A DNA stretch of 64,000 bases from Symbiodinium natans (lineage: Eukaryota; Sar; Dinophyceae; Suessiales; Symbiodiniaceae). Made by a program: the position numbers and the translations under genes. Positions 41,393-50,699 of this stretch are shown here, piece after piece. The notes below the pieces were generated by a model, which saw nothing but the letters and a program-made list of their open reading frames with translations, made no database searches and was not told the DNA's origin. Location of the stretch: the NCBI GenBank assembly GCA_905221605.1, contig CAJNDS010002101.1, forward strand, positions 315,001-379,000. Direction: 5' to 3'. The number at the start of each line of letters is the position of its first letter. Position 1 is the first letter of the stretch.

Positions 41393-41479
41393 GTTCATGA
41401 CTTGTTTTCTCCAATAAGCCAGGAATTCTTCCTGCCAAGTAAGGAAGCCCAAAAAGACTACAGTTCCTCTCTTGGCCAA

Positions 41480-41592
41480 CTCGGCTGTCCAGTAACCTAG
41501 GATTAAGACGGGTGCCCTTTTTGGCTTAAAGGGGTTTATAAGGGAACCTTAACCCATCAAAAAGTGAATAAGGGCACCACTGGGCATCCTAG
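41480..41592 (+). mobile_element. Family C element with CCAA target duplication
   Basis: CTCGGCTGTCCAGTAACCTA to CACTGGGCATCCTAG, flanked by CCAA at 41476-41479 and 41593-41596. Confidence 0.9.
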
Positions 41593-41636
41593 CCAATTAA
41601 GGTGAAGGTTCAGGGCTAAGGGTTTAGATCTTGCCC

Positions 41637-41794
41637 TGAGGGTCCATGTACTTCATTTATTAGATACCTGACCCCTAAACCCTAAACCCTAAACCCTAAA
41701 CCCTAAACCCTAAACCCTAAACCCTAAACCCTAAACCCTATAGGAGGTACTGTCAGGCCCAAGTATTCCTTACTTCAGTACATGGACCCCTCGG
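41637..41794 (+). mobile_element. Family A element split by a CCCTAAA array
   Basis: Outer ends GAGGGTCCATGTACTTCATT and CAGTACATGGACCCCTCGGG. The core CCCTAAAGTCCCTGTATAGG of other copies is CCCTAAA repeated about 9 times (41675-41741) followed by TATAGGAGGTAC. Confidence 0.9.
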
Positions 41795-41984
41795 GCCAGG
41801 CCTTAGGAACCCGAATCATGCCTTACAAAGAGGGAGTAGCAAGGACACTGGGCGTCAATGGCGGCGTAGGGTGCTGTATGCTATGACATCCCAAAGGCTC
41901 GCTCAGCATTAAACCCTGTTGTGCTCCACAGACTCTAAAGCAGTATGGGGGTTTTTAGGCTTGTAAAAAGATTGTTTTGAAAAA

Positions 41985-42060
41985 ACACAACTAGCAGAAG
42001 AGTTGAGAAAAACAACAACTCATTTTCAAAACCCTCTTCTGCTAAGAGTAATCCTCTTCT
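41985..42060 (+). repeat. Hairpin (R)
   Basis: CTAGCAGAAGAGTTGAGAAA pairs with TTTTCAAAACCCTCTTCTGC; a second partial arm follows. Confidence 0.6.
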
Positions 42061-42116
42061 GCCAGTGGTTTTAAAAGGCAATTCTAGGTTTTAGGGTCTG
42101 CCTTCCACACCCATCA

Positions 42117-42232
42117 GCCCGGCTGTCCAGTAACCTAGGATTAAAAAGGGTGCCCTTTTTGCCTTAAAGGGGTTTATAAGGGACCCTAAACCTTCCCAAA
42201 AAGGGAATAAGGGCAGTACTGGGCATCCTAGC
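42117..42232 (+). mobile_element. Family C element with ATCA target duplication
   Basis: GCCCGGCTGTCCAGTAACCT to TACTGGGCATCCTAGC, flanked by ATCA at 42113-42116 and 42233-42236. About 95% like 41480-41592 by eye. Confidence 0.9.
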
Positions 42233-42247
42233 ATCAACCCGGCTTGC

Positions 42248-42322
42248 CTGGACCAAGTTGCCATGGTAGGTCAAGTGGAGCAAGCCCATCTTCATCACCG
42301 TTTTGACCTGGGAGCACAGATC
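42248..42322 (-). CDS. 75-nt exon-like island, phase 0-0
   Basis: Minus strand: GTGTAAGCTTCAG|GAT acceptor and GTCCAG|GCAAGC, a textbook GC donor. 25 codons DLCSQVKTVMKMGLLHLTYH then GNLVQ. The plus strand reads LDQVAMVGQVEQAHLHHRFD but has no acceptor. Confidence 0.5.
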
Positions 42323-42354
42323 CTGAAGCTTACACCCTACAAACTCGAAACCCT

Positions 42355-42430
42355 ATAAACCCTTTAAACCCTATAAACCCTACAAACCCTATATACCCTA
42401 CAAACCCTGTAAACCCTATAAACCCTAGAA
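42355..42430 (-). repeat. CCCTATAAA / CCCTACAAA array
   Basis: Nine-base telomere-like units. Confidence 0.9.
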
Positions 42431-42439
42431 AACCCTAAA

Positions 42440-42576
42440 CTCTGCAGACTTGGGGGGAGGGGCTTGAGATCTTCTGGCTGGACGGCTATCTTCCTCATGT
42501 TGCGCAGCCTGACGCGACGTCTTCCCAGCTGTCCCTCGGGCTGCAAGGCCTTCGTCCGGAACGGCCCAGTGGCCAA
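42440..42576 (-). CDS. Coding-like island, about 40 codons
   Basis: Minus strand: LTLATGPFRTKALQPEGQLG then RRRVRLRNMRKIAVQPEDLK. Candidate acceptor CCTTGCAG|. Basic, possibly nucleic-acid or cytoplasmic-loop sequence. Family unknown. Confidence 0.42.
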
Positions 42577-42665
42577 GGTCAGGGTTTAGGGTTTAGGGTT
42601 TGGGGTTTGGGTTTGGGGTTTAGGGAACGAATACCCCATGCTTGCCACAGACTTCGTGCCCCTAC

Positions 42666-42719
42666 CATCTTTTTCTGTCAGGCATTTGGCACCGGCCAAC
42701 AGCGCCACCACCGCAGAGC
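42666..42719 (-). CDS. 54-nt exon-like island
   Basis: Minus strand: GTCATTGACTAG|G acceptor (with branch-like TTGAC), SAVVALLAGAKCLTEKD, donor G|GTAGGG. Another open stretch, ALLFDMAGALHSVV, lies just upstream. Confidence 0.45.
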
Positions 42720-42779
42720 CTAGTCAATGACTGCGCACCACGCTGTGCAGAGCACCAGCCATGTCAAAGAGCAACGCCG

Positions 42780-42832
42780 TTTAGGGTTTAGGGTTTAGGG
42801 TTTAGGGTTTAGGGTTTAGGGTTTAGGGTTTA
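42780..42832 (+). repeat. TTTAGGG array
   Basis: Eight units. Confidence 0.95.
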
Positions 42833-42853
42833 GGTCTGCGCCACCACCGTGAG

Positions 42854-42957
42854 TTGGGATGCTCCCCCTTAAAACTAACAGTCCTTCATAGGGAATATAA
42901 TCGGGGGGTACTATACTCCCCAGTAAGGACTACGAGTTTCAGGGGGGGAGCATCCCA
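42854..42957 (+). mobile_element. Family D element, intact
   Basis: TTGGGATGCTCCCCCTTAAA left, GGGGGGGAGCATCCCAA right. Confidence 0.92.
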
Positions 42958-42959
42958 AA

Positions 42960-43242
42960 ACATGGGGGTTTCGCATCGCTCCATGTGAGAAAGATGTCTG
43001 CTGATGATGCTGTCGTTGTCCCTGTCTTTGCCATGGTCAATGCCATGGAATGAGAAGAGGTCGTCTTGTTTTGCTAAACAAATATCAAAACAAATCACTT
43101 GTTTTGCATTTTTTCTTCTTCCTGGTCCTCCTCCACGGCAGGTTGCGGTTGTGGTTGTCTTACTTCTCCTAAATCCAAGGGAAAAAAGGCTAAACCTTGC
43201 TGTTGCTACTAAGTAAGGAAACCCAAAAAGCTTGAAGTTCAA
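42960..43242 (-). CDS. Coding-like segment, about 90 codons
   Basis: Minus strand, e.g. KQVICFDICLAKQDDLFSFH then GIDHGKDRDNDSIISRHLSH. The frame runs into the family D element at its end. Lower GC than other islands. No family recognised; no clear splice sites. Confidence 0.38.
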
Positions 43243-43440
43243 GTATTGGCTAAGTAAGTTGTGGGTTGTGCTATGACAACGTCAATGCAACCTGCCTTTC
43301 GCGGTCTTCAGGCGGGCAAAGGGCTGTCAACCACCTCTCACTTCTTCATCCGTGAAAAGAGGGTTTAGGGTTTGGGGTTTAGGGTTTAGGGTTTAGGGTT
43401 AAAGGTTCCCCTACCCTCCCCTACCCTCCCCTAAACCCTA

Positions 43441-43548
43441 CTTGGAGGTTCATGGGTACATAAGTAGGGTTCTAAGTGGGGTAACTATAGGCATAGCCCT
43501 ATTCCGGATGCTTCTAACCCTATTTCTTACAGCCCATGAACCTCCAAG
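43441..43548 (+). mobile_element. Family Q MITE flanked by TA
   Basis: CTTGGAGGTTCATGGGTACA left, GCCCATGAACCTCCAAG right, TA on both sides. Second copy 62777-62904. Confidence 0.87.
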
Positions 43549-43639
43549 TAATCCCCGAATGCATTTTGGGACACTGAAGGGGGTGAAGCAATGATGGTCT
43601 GATGAACTCACATCAAAGATCCTGCAAAATTCACAAGGC

Positions 43640-44400
43640 AACATTACCCTAAACTCTCAGGGTTTAGGGTTTAGGGTTTAGGGCTTAAACCCCCAAACCC
43701 TACATCTTGAACTTGTCACTGTAAAAGAGAGCCTGGGCCCTCAGACCCCCCAAGGGTTCAGGGTTCAGGGTTCAGGGTTCAGGGTTGAGGGTTTAGACCC
43801 GAAACTCTAAACCCTGAAAGCCCTAGCGCTTGTGCTGCCCACGCCTCTATGGTAAACCCTAAACCCTAAACCCTGAACCCCAACCAAAATGTGTTAAAAG
43901 AACTCAGAAAAATCTTCAGGGCTGCTGAACTGCGTTTCATACAGTCAAGCTCTTGGCACGGGTTTAGGGTTTAGGGGAGAGGGGTTCTGTAGGGTTTTAG
44001 GCATTGGGGTCGAATAGGATCTCGGGTTTAGAGCATAATTCTTGGGGCAGTTTGCAAGGGCAGTATGGGATGTGGGCCCACAATTCGGAAGCCGTACTTC
44101 GCTTCAAAACGCCAAGGGGCCAGCCATAGTAAGAAACCATGCCACTACCCTAAACGCTAAACCCTAAACCCTAAACCCCAAACTCTAAACCCCTAAAACC
44201 CTAGGCATATGGGCTCTGAAGCTTGTTTTCGGGCTTAGGGCTTGCAGCGCTTGGGGCGCTAAATGGGCTCAGCGCTTTGGATTTAGAACGGCCGAAGGTC
44301 AAAAACCATGGGGGCCCTTAGCATGGCCCCTAACCTTAAACCCAAAACCCAAAACCCTAAACCCTAAGCCCTTGTTAAGTGGGATCCGAAGTAGGGGCCC
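43640..44400. other. Mixed short telomeric arrays, no island resolved
   Basis: Short TTTAGGG and CCCTAAA/TTCAGGG arrays alternate with 50-150 bp unique segments. No stop-free segment with convincing splice sites was found. Confidence 0.5.
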
Positions 44401-44639
44401 TTACTGGCCTTTTGTGAGTATTATGTCATTTTTTGTTCTTGCTATGTCTATTCTGATTCTGATTATTGTTATATATACAAAAATATAAATACATATATAT
44501 ATATATGGGTTCTTTAACAAGGGCCTCAAGTTAAGGACCAAGACATGGAATGGAACCCTGGAAGGGGCGTTGGGGCCCCATAGCATTTAGGGGTTTAGGG
44601 TTTAGGGTTTCGGGTTTAGGGTTTCGGGTTTAGGGTTCC

Positions 44640-44725
44640 TGTTCAAGGCCAGCGTCGAAGGCGCGCGGACCGAAATCGTTCTTGGGCGCCGTTGCTGTTT
44701 GCACCTGTCTGCGGGCGCTTGGGGC
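44640..44725. CDS. GC-rich coding-like island, strand unresolved
   Basis: Plus strand LFKASVEGARTEIVLGRRCC; the minus strand is also open. Arrays flank it on both sides. Confidence 0.28.
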
Positions 44726-44726
44726 A

Positions 44727-44943
44727 CCCTAAACCCTAAACCCTAAACCCTAGACCCTGAACCCTAAACCCTAAACCCTAAACCGTCAGGAGCTAAGGCG
44801 CATGTAGGGTTGCTTGCAGGCTTCGCTGGAGAATAGAAAACATGGCAGGGTTTGCCCGTTGTTGGCCCTAAACCCTAAACCCTAAAACCTAAACCCTAAA
44901 CCCTAAACCCTAAACCCTAAACCCCAAACCCTAAACCCTAAAC
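44727..44943 (-). repeat. Two CCCTAAA arrays
   Basis: 44727-44783 and 44868-44943, about 18 units together. Confidence 0.93.
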
Positions 44944-45104
44944 CAACTCTTTTGCAGGTGGTGTAACTTAAGCCCCGAACCCCAAACAGTCAAAAACACC
45001 AGTTGAAGTAGGGTATACATTTCTTGTACCCCCAAAAGGACACCAGGTATATACACTCAATTTTAACAAGGAGCCTTATATACACTCACCAAAAAAAGTA
45101 GTAT

Positions 45105-45181
45105 AAGCCCTAAACCCTAAACCCTAAACCCTAAACCCTAAACCCTAAACCCTAAACCCTAAACCCTAAACCCTAAACCCT
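45105..45181 (-). repeat. CCCTAAA array
   Basis: About 11 units. Confidence 0.96.
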
Positions 45182-45357
45182 GTTTCAGTTGGCTTCCGGG
45201 GCTTCCGGCTTCGGGTTTCGGTTCAGGGTTTGGGGTTTAGGGTTTTTAAGGTTTCGGGCTTCAGCTTTCGGTTTCGGGTTTAGGGTTTAGGGTTTAGGGT
45301 TTAGGGTTTAGGGCTAGGGGTTAGGGGTTCTACTTAAGCCCTAAACATGGATTTCAC

Positions 45358-45553
45358 CCCTGGACCCCCTAAGGTTGCACCCTTGGGTTTGGGGACCCCT
45401 TTTAAAGATCCTCGAAGGGGATTAGGGATTTAGGGTTTAGGGTTTAGGGTTTAGGGTTTAGGGTTTAGGGTTGAACATAATATAAAAGTTATGTTAGGAG
45501 CATACTAAGGGAAGCCTTTAGGGGTGCAACCTTGGGGGGTGCGAGTCTTAACC
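45358..45553 (+). mobile_element. Family G element split by a TTTAGGG array
   Basis: Left arm TGGACCCCCTAAGGTTGCAC, right arm GGTGCAACCTTGGGGGGTGC. Six TTTAGGG units (45428-45473) sit where other copies read GGGAGTATAAGGGCC. Confidence 0.85.
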
Positions 45554-46085
45554 CCTTGAACTTAAGCTCTAAACCATCGTCAGCCATCCCTCTATTGTAG
45601 GGTTCTTAAGGGAGGGGGGGGGGGGGGGGGGGAGGTTCAAAGGGGCTATCTAATCCAAGGTTCCCTAATACTCCCTACTACTCCCCAAGGCTCCTTAAGC
45701 TTCCCTAAAGTTCCCTAGGTACCTACCCCCCCGAAGAACCCTTCCCTCCCTTAAGAACCCTATAAATCTAAAACAAAGCGGCACAAAGAAAAGATACCCC
45801 CAAAACCATGAGCCAGCGCAATGACCCACCAGCATCCTCAAACAATAACAGCCCTAAACCCTTAAACCCTAACCCCAAACCCCTTTTCTCCCAAACGCTA
45901 AACCCTAAACCCTAAACCCTCGAACCCCAACACCAACCCTAAATCCCAAACGCTACATTCTACCAGTCCCAAACGCGCCTCAGCCTCAAACCGGAACCCC
46001 CGAACTCCTGGCCCTAACACCAAAACCCTCAAGCCTGAAGCCCTAAACCCCGAAGCCCCCCTGAAGCGCCAAAGAGAACCTCAAG

Positions 46086-46152
46086 GCCCTAAACCCTAAA
46101 CCCTAAACCCTAAACCCTAAACCCTAAACCCTAAACCCTAAACCCTAAACCT
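46086..46152 (-). repeat. CCCTAAA array
   Basis: Nine units. Confidence 0.95.
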
Positions 46153-46159
46153 CAAGTCC

Positions 46160-46275
46160 TCAAGTGCCAAAGAACCCTTAAAAGCCCTAAGAGCCCGAGG
46201 GGCGAAGCTCGAAGAGATGAACAGTGGGTGGCGGTTCTCGGCATTCATTTCCCGGAGCCTCGTGTGCAGCTTGGT
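46160..46275. CDS. Coding-like island, strand unresolved
   Basis: Minus: KLHTRLREMNAENRHPLFIS. Plus: RARGAKLEEMNSGWRFSAFI. Outward arrays on both sides. Confidence 0.32.
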
Positions 46276-46276
46276 T

Positions 46277-46370
46277 GGGTTTAGGGTTTAGGGTTTAGGG
46301 TTTAGGGTTTAGGGTTTAGGGTTTAGGGTTTAGGGTTTGGGGTTTAGGGATTAGGGTTTAGGGCTGAGGG
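46277..46370 (+). repeat. TTTAGGG array
   Basis: About 13 units. Confidence 0.95.
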
Positions 46371-46462
46371 TCTAGGGTGCGAAGGTCCTCATTACTTCGA
46401 AGCCTTGTCAAACCCAGCCCGAGACCAAGAGGACCCCTTCAACCCTAAAACCTAAACCTAGA

Positions 46463-46580
46463 CCCAGGGGTCACCTAGGGAAAAAACGATACCCTTCTTG
46501 GCTTTAATGGGATCAAAAGGGAACCCCAACCCTAAAAGAATGAAACAAGGCCTAGAAACCCAAGCTCACAGCCTGAACAA
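46463..46580 (+). mobile_element. Family C element, diverged
   Basis: CTAGACCCAGGGGTCACCTA then GATACCCTTCTTGGCTTTAA. Confidence 0.65.
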
Positions 46581-46811
46581 ACCCCTAGGGAAGAGTGTGG
46601 ACTGTTGGGTTGAATGGGGGTTTTGGGTTTAGGGTTTTTGGTTTGGAGTTTGGAGTTTAGGGTTTAGGGTTTAGGGTTTAGAGCTTCGAATTTCAACCCC
46701 CAAAAAGGGAACCCGAAACCAAAAAAGACCGTAAAGAGTACCACTGGGACACCCGAACTCACTCGCTGACCTAACCCCAGGCAAAATATGTAACTTTAGG
46801 GTTGAAAAAGG

Positions 46812-46870
46812 GGTTTAGGGTTTAGGGTTTAGGGTTTAGGCTTTAGGGTTTAGGGTTTAGGGTTTAGGGC
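46812..46870 (+). repeat. TTTAGGG array
   Basis: Eight units. Confidence 0.95.
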
Positions 46871-46910
46871 TACTATCCCAAAAAAGTTATACCCAGCACC
46901 TAAGCTCCAG

Positions 46911-46969
46911 TGGTCCCGCGCCTTCGGGCTTCGCGAACCTCCTCGATGAGGTCGATGAACTCCTGCGCG
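46911..46969. CDS. 59-nt exon-like island with good splice sites on plus, good reading on minus
   Basis: Plus: AGCTCCAG| and |GTAAGC, reading GPAPSGFANLLDEVDELLR. Minus: CCGCGCAG|GAG at 46962, reading EFIDLIEEVREARRRG in the phase expected from exon 47296-47377. The strand cannot be settled by eye. Confidence 0.42.
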
Positions 46970-47295
46970 GTAAGCTTTCTTTCTTTCCTGGCAACTTAGG
47001 GGTGTTTGGCAGGATGCTTCTCAAACCCTAAACCCTAAACCCTAAACCCTGAACCCTACACCCTCAACCTAAATCCCCTGGCAATTTAGGGTGCTTAGTA
47101 GGATGCTTCGGGCACATTCTTCCAAACAAAAATGACGGTCTACCTCTTGGGCTAGTTGAGCCGACGGTGTGGTAGCCACCACTGACAGGGCACTTGACGC
47201 CCTGTGGGCCCCCTGTCCCTGTATCCCTAGCCCTAAACCCTAAACCCCAAACCCTAAACCCTAAACTGCCCTAAGTCTTAAGCCCTAAACCCTAC

Positions 47296-47377
47296 CAAGG
47301 CGTCCTCCTGGCTCACGGGATCCTCCGGGCCCTTCCCAATGAAGCTGAAGGGGTTCTCCACGATCATCCCAGGAGTC
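47296..47377 (-). CDS. 82-nt exon-like island
   Basis: Minus strand: GCCCTTTGCCAG|G acceptor, one base plus 27 codons TPGMIVENPFSFIGKGPEDP then VSQEDAL, donor TTG|GTAGGG that continues as TTTAGGG. Outward arrays on both sides. Confidence 0.52.
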
Positions 47378-47407
47378 CTGGCAAAGGGCTAAAGCCTTTA
47401 TAGGGGT

Positions 47408-47526
47408 TGGGGTTTAGGGTTTAGGGTTTAGGGTTTAGGGTTTAGGGTTTAGGGTTTAGGGTTTAGGGTTTAGGGTTTAGGGTTTAGGGTTTAGGGTTTA
47501 GGGTTTAGGGTTTAGGGTTTAGGGTT
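47408..47526 (+). repeat. TTTAGGG array
   Basis: 17 perfect units. Confidence 0.97.
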
Positions 47527-47681
47527 TTGGAGTTTAGGTGTTTGGGTTTTAGGGTTTAGGGCCTTAGAGTTTAGGGGTTTAGGGCGTTAGGGCTTTGGAA
47601 GCCAGTTAACCTTAAGGCCGGAGACGCCTCTTCCCCCAAGAAGGGTTGTTGGGTTCGGGGGGTCTATGGTTGGAAGGGGTT

Positions 47682-47800
47682 CAGGGTCTAGACCCAAGAG
47701 CAACTCAGGAATCAAAAGAGTGCCCTGTGTGGGTTAAGGGGTTAATAAAAAGGGGGCCTAAACCCTAAAGCAAGGGAACAATGGCCTTACTCAGAAAACT
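47682..47800 (+). mobile_element. Family C element, diverged
   Basis: GTCTAGACCCAAGAGCAACT then GAGTGCCCTGTGTGGGTTAA. Confidence 0.65.
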
Positions 47801-47811
47801 TTGGCTTTAGG

Positions 47812-47880
47812 GTTTAGGGTTTAGGGTTTAGGGTTTAGGGTTTAGGGTTTAGGGTTTAGGGTTTAGGGTTTAGGGTTTGG
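47812..47880 (+). repeat. TTTAGGG array
   Basis: Nine to ten units. Confidence 0.95.
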
Positions 47881-48261
47881 AGTGTAGGAATGGCCTGCCA
47901 CTCTGTGTACCCACAGCTGGCAGTACTTGCCTCTTCGCGAGTATCAGACGAAATCCCAGCCAGAGCGAGACCCAAAAACCTGAACCCTCAACCCAAAACC
48001 CTAAGCCCAAAACCCAAAACCGAAGCACCAAACCTTAAACGCAAGCCTCTCCAAAACCCTGCCCTAAAACCCTAAACCCTCATCCTAAACCCTAAACCCT
48101 AAAACCTAAATCCTAAATCCAAAATACCCTAAGCCCTAAACCCCGAATCCTGAACCCGAAACTCCTAAACCCTAAAGCCTAATCAAAATCTTCAAACCTC
48201 AAGCCTCAAACCTTAATTGCCTAAGCTGCAGGCGCCGCAGCCTTTGCCAAACATCTAGTAG

Positions 48262-48362
48262 TTGTACCTTGGACCCTTGAGGTTGTACCCTTTTTTTCGG
48301 GATCCTTCAGGTAGTGTTAGGAGTATATTAAGGGTACAACCTTGGGGGCACGAGATTTAGTC
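48262..48362 (+). mobile_element. Family G element, deleted inside
   Basis: TAGTTGTACCTTGGACCCTT left, GGGTACAACCTTGGGGGCAC right. Confidence 0.75.
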
Positions 48363-48364
48363 CC

Positions 48365-48560
48365 TTGATAAACCCTGAACCCTAAACTCGAAGCCCTAAA
48401 CCCTAAGCCCTAAGCCCCAAACCCTAGACCCTAAGCCCTAAACCCTAAACCCGAAACCCTAAACCTGACACCCTAAGCCCTAAACCCTGAACCCAAACCC
48501 CTAAACGCTAAACCGTAAGCCTAAGCCTTCAACCTTAAACCCTGAACCCCAAATCCTTGA
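48365..48560 (-). repeat. Degenerate CCCTAAA/CCCTAAG tract
   Basis: About 25 variable units. Confidence 0.88.
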
Positions 48561-48564
48561 AAAC

Positions 48565-48609
48565 AGGCCCAAGATGCACGCCCCGGCCCATGCGCTCCAG
48601 CATCCGTGC
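48565..48609 (-). CDS. 45-nt exon-like island, phase 0-0
   Basis: Minus strand: CTCGGCCCCTGCAG|GCA acceptor, ARMLERMGRGVHLGP, weak donor |GTTTTC. Confidence 0.38.
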
Positions 48610-48837
48610 CTGCAGGGGCCGAGTACCAGAAGCACCAAGCCGAAGGAGCTCCCCAAACCCTAAACCCTAAACCCGAAACCCTGAACCCTAAACCCTAAAC
48701 CCTAACCCTAAACCCTAAACCCCAAACCCTAAACATTCAAACCCTGAACCCTACTACCTTGACCCTTCGAAGGGTGGGAAAATTGCGATGGACAGTTTGG
48801 GGGGGGCACGTAGTAGGGTTTAGGGTTTAGGGCGATC

Positions 48838-48900
48838 CAGGGTTTGGGATTTTCGGGTTTCGGGTTTCGGGTTTCGGGTTTCGGGTTTCGGGTTTCGGGT
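48838..48900 (+). repeat. TTTCGGG array
   Basis: Eight consecutive TTTCGGG units: a homogenised variant rather than random decay. Confidence 0.95.
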
Positions 48901-48910
48901 TTTGAAGCTT

Positions 48911-49079
48911 CCCTAAACCCTAAACCCTAAACCCTAAACCCTAAACCCTAAACCCTGAACCTTAAGGGGACCCTCAGAGGGCCAGAGGCTTGGGGCTGGT
49001 CATTATAACTCAAGATGAAGCAAGGCTAGCCTGCCCTAAGCGGTTTAGGGTTTAGGGTTTAGGGTTTAGGGTTTAGGGA
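48911..49079. repeat. CCCTAAA array, 80-bp spacer, TTTAGGG array
   Basis: 48911-48960 and 49040-49079; the spacer shows no convincing reading. The right array abuts the nested element pair. Confidence 0.93.
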
Positions 49080-49080
49080 T

Positions 49081-49285
49081 TCCATGTACCTCATTATTAT
49101 ATGGGTAGTCTCTGAAATTAGGGTCCCTTTTTGGGTACGCATTGTAAGGCGGCACCCTTTAAAAACGATCCCAAAAATGGACCCTAATTTAGAGAACTAC
49201 CCATATACTTGGGCCCTAAAGTCCCTGTGTAGGAGGTACTTTAAGGCCCAAGTATATAATAATTAGGTACATGGACCCTTAGGGC
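49081..49285 (+). mobile_element. Family A element carrying a nested hairpin element
   Basis: TCCATGTACCTCATTATTAT at left and AATTAGGTACATGGACCCTT at right. Interrupted at 49103-49202 within the sequence ATTATATACTTGGG. Confidence 0.93.
49103..49202 (+). mobile_element. 100-bp nested hairpin element with ATAT duplication
   Basis: GGGTAGTCTCTGAAATTAGG left, CTAATTTAGAGAACTACCC right, flanked by ATAT on both sides (49099-49102, 49203-49206). Removing the insert and one ATAT restores family A. Confidence 0.93.
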
Positions 49286-49708
49286 TGTGTTGTCTTTGGG
49301 GTGGTTCGGGGTGATTGGAATGAGTATGTTGGGCAGCTTGTGTTATTCGTGAAAATATGGGGATGATCAGGGAATAGCATTGGTTGTGGTTTTAGGCTCC
49401 GCGGTTGCTAATGGGATGCGTAAACCCTAAACCCCAACCAGCCCCTAGTTCACGCTGCTGTAGGTTCACGGTTGCCTTGCCCAGATCGCTTTCGAAATCT
49501 GCTGGGAACCACAGGGAAGCCAGGAAAGTTCCCCCACGTTTAGAAAAGGATCCCCCTTGCAAGGGGCTCTTCCCGAACCCGAAACCCCTAAGAAGCACTA
49601 ACCCCCAAACCCTAAAGCCCCCTCACAAAAACCCTAACCCTAAACCCTAAACCCTAAACCCTAAACCCTAAAGCCTTAAACCCAAAAACCGGGGGAGCAT
49701 GAAGTCTA

Positions 49709-49815
49709 CCTCTGGAGTAGACCCAGAAAATAAGTATATACTTTTTAGGTATAAGTAGCTATAGTGGGAACCCGAAACCAAAAAAAGTATTAAAGTATAG
49801 TACTCCAAAGCCCAG
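49709..49815 (+). mobile_element. Family B element
   Basis: CTACCTCTGGAGTAGACCCA to CTCCAAAGCCCAG. Confidence 0.9.
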
Positions 49816-49857
49816 AAACCCTAAACTCTAAACTCTAAACCCTAAACCCTAAACCCC

Positions 49858-49908
49858 GGAGAGCCGTGAGCATGGCCTGTCGCACGATGACAACTCCGGG
49901 AACGAAAC
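49858..49908 (-). CDS. Short exon-like island
   Basis: Minus strand: CCTCTGGCGTCAG|G acceptor, FVPGVVIVRQAMLTALR, running into GTTTAGGG as the only donor. Confidence 0.35.
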
Positions 49909-50149
49909 CTGACGCCAGAGGCTTCTTGGGGTTTAGGGTTTAGGGTTTAGAGTTGTGGTTTAGGTTTGAGGGGTTCAGGGTTTCAGGGCTTAGGGGTTGA
50001 GAGGTTTAGGGTTTCAGGGGATTGGTGGTTTAGGCTTAGGGGTTCACAGTTTACAGTCTAGGGTTGGTTGGTCTAACCCCAAGTTCCCCAAACAACCCTG
50101 GCTTCCTGAACTTTAAGCCCTTAACCCTAAACTCCAAACCCCAGCTACC

Positions 50150-50290
50150 TCGGACCCCGAAGGTTGTACCCTTGAGATTTGGGGAGCCTGTTTAACGATA
50201 CTCTAAGGGAATGGCGGGGCCATATGGGGAGTATGTTAAGAGAAACCTGCAAGGGGGGACTTTCTTTAGGGGCCCGAGTGCTCCCTGAAC
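50150..50290 (+). mobile_element. Family G element
   Basis: CGGACCCCGAAGGTTGTACC left; GGAGTATGTTAAGAGAAACC middle. Confidence 0.75.
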
Positions 50291-50607
50291 TTCAAACCCT
50301 AGCCCCTGTAGGGTTTGGGGTCTAGGGTTAATAAGAGGGGCCTTGGGGTGTTTTTGTTTAAGGGGTTTGGGTTCTCTTCTTGGGGGAGACTTTGGGATTT
50401 TAGGGGCTCTGGGCTTTAGGGATTTACGGTTTGAAGGCTTAAGGGCTCCCCGCAAAAACCAAAAAATGGCGCACCCCCCGTCCACCACTTCCTGTTTGGG
50501 GGCTTAGGACTGAGGGTTCGGTGTGTCATGATACCACGCGAGCGTGTGAGCAAAGAAAGAAACGACCGTCATGTGGGTTAGTTGTCTAAGCCATGTTCGC
50601 TTGTGGT

Positions 50608-50664
50608 GCCCTAAACCCTAAACCCTAAACCCTAAACCCTAAACCCTAAACCCTAAACCCTAGA
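50608..50664 (-). repeat. CCCTAAA array
   Basis: Eight units. Confidence 0.95.
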
Positions 50665-50699
50665 TGGGCTCAATGTTCGGTAGAACTCGCCTGGCCTGC

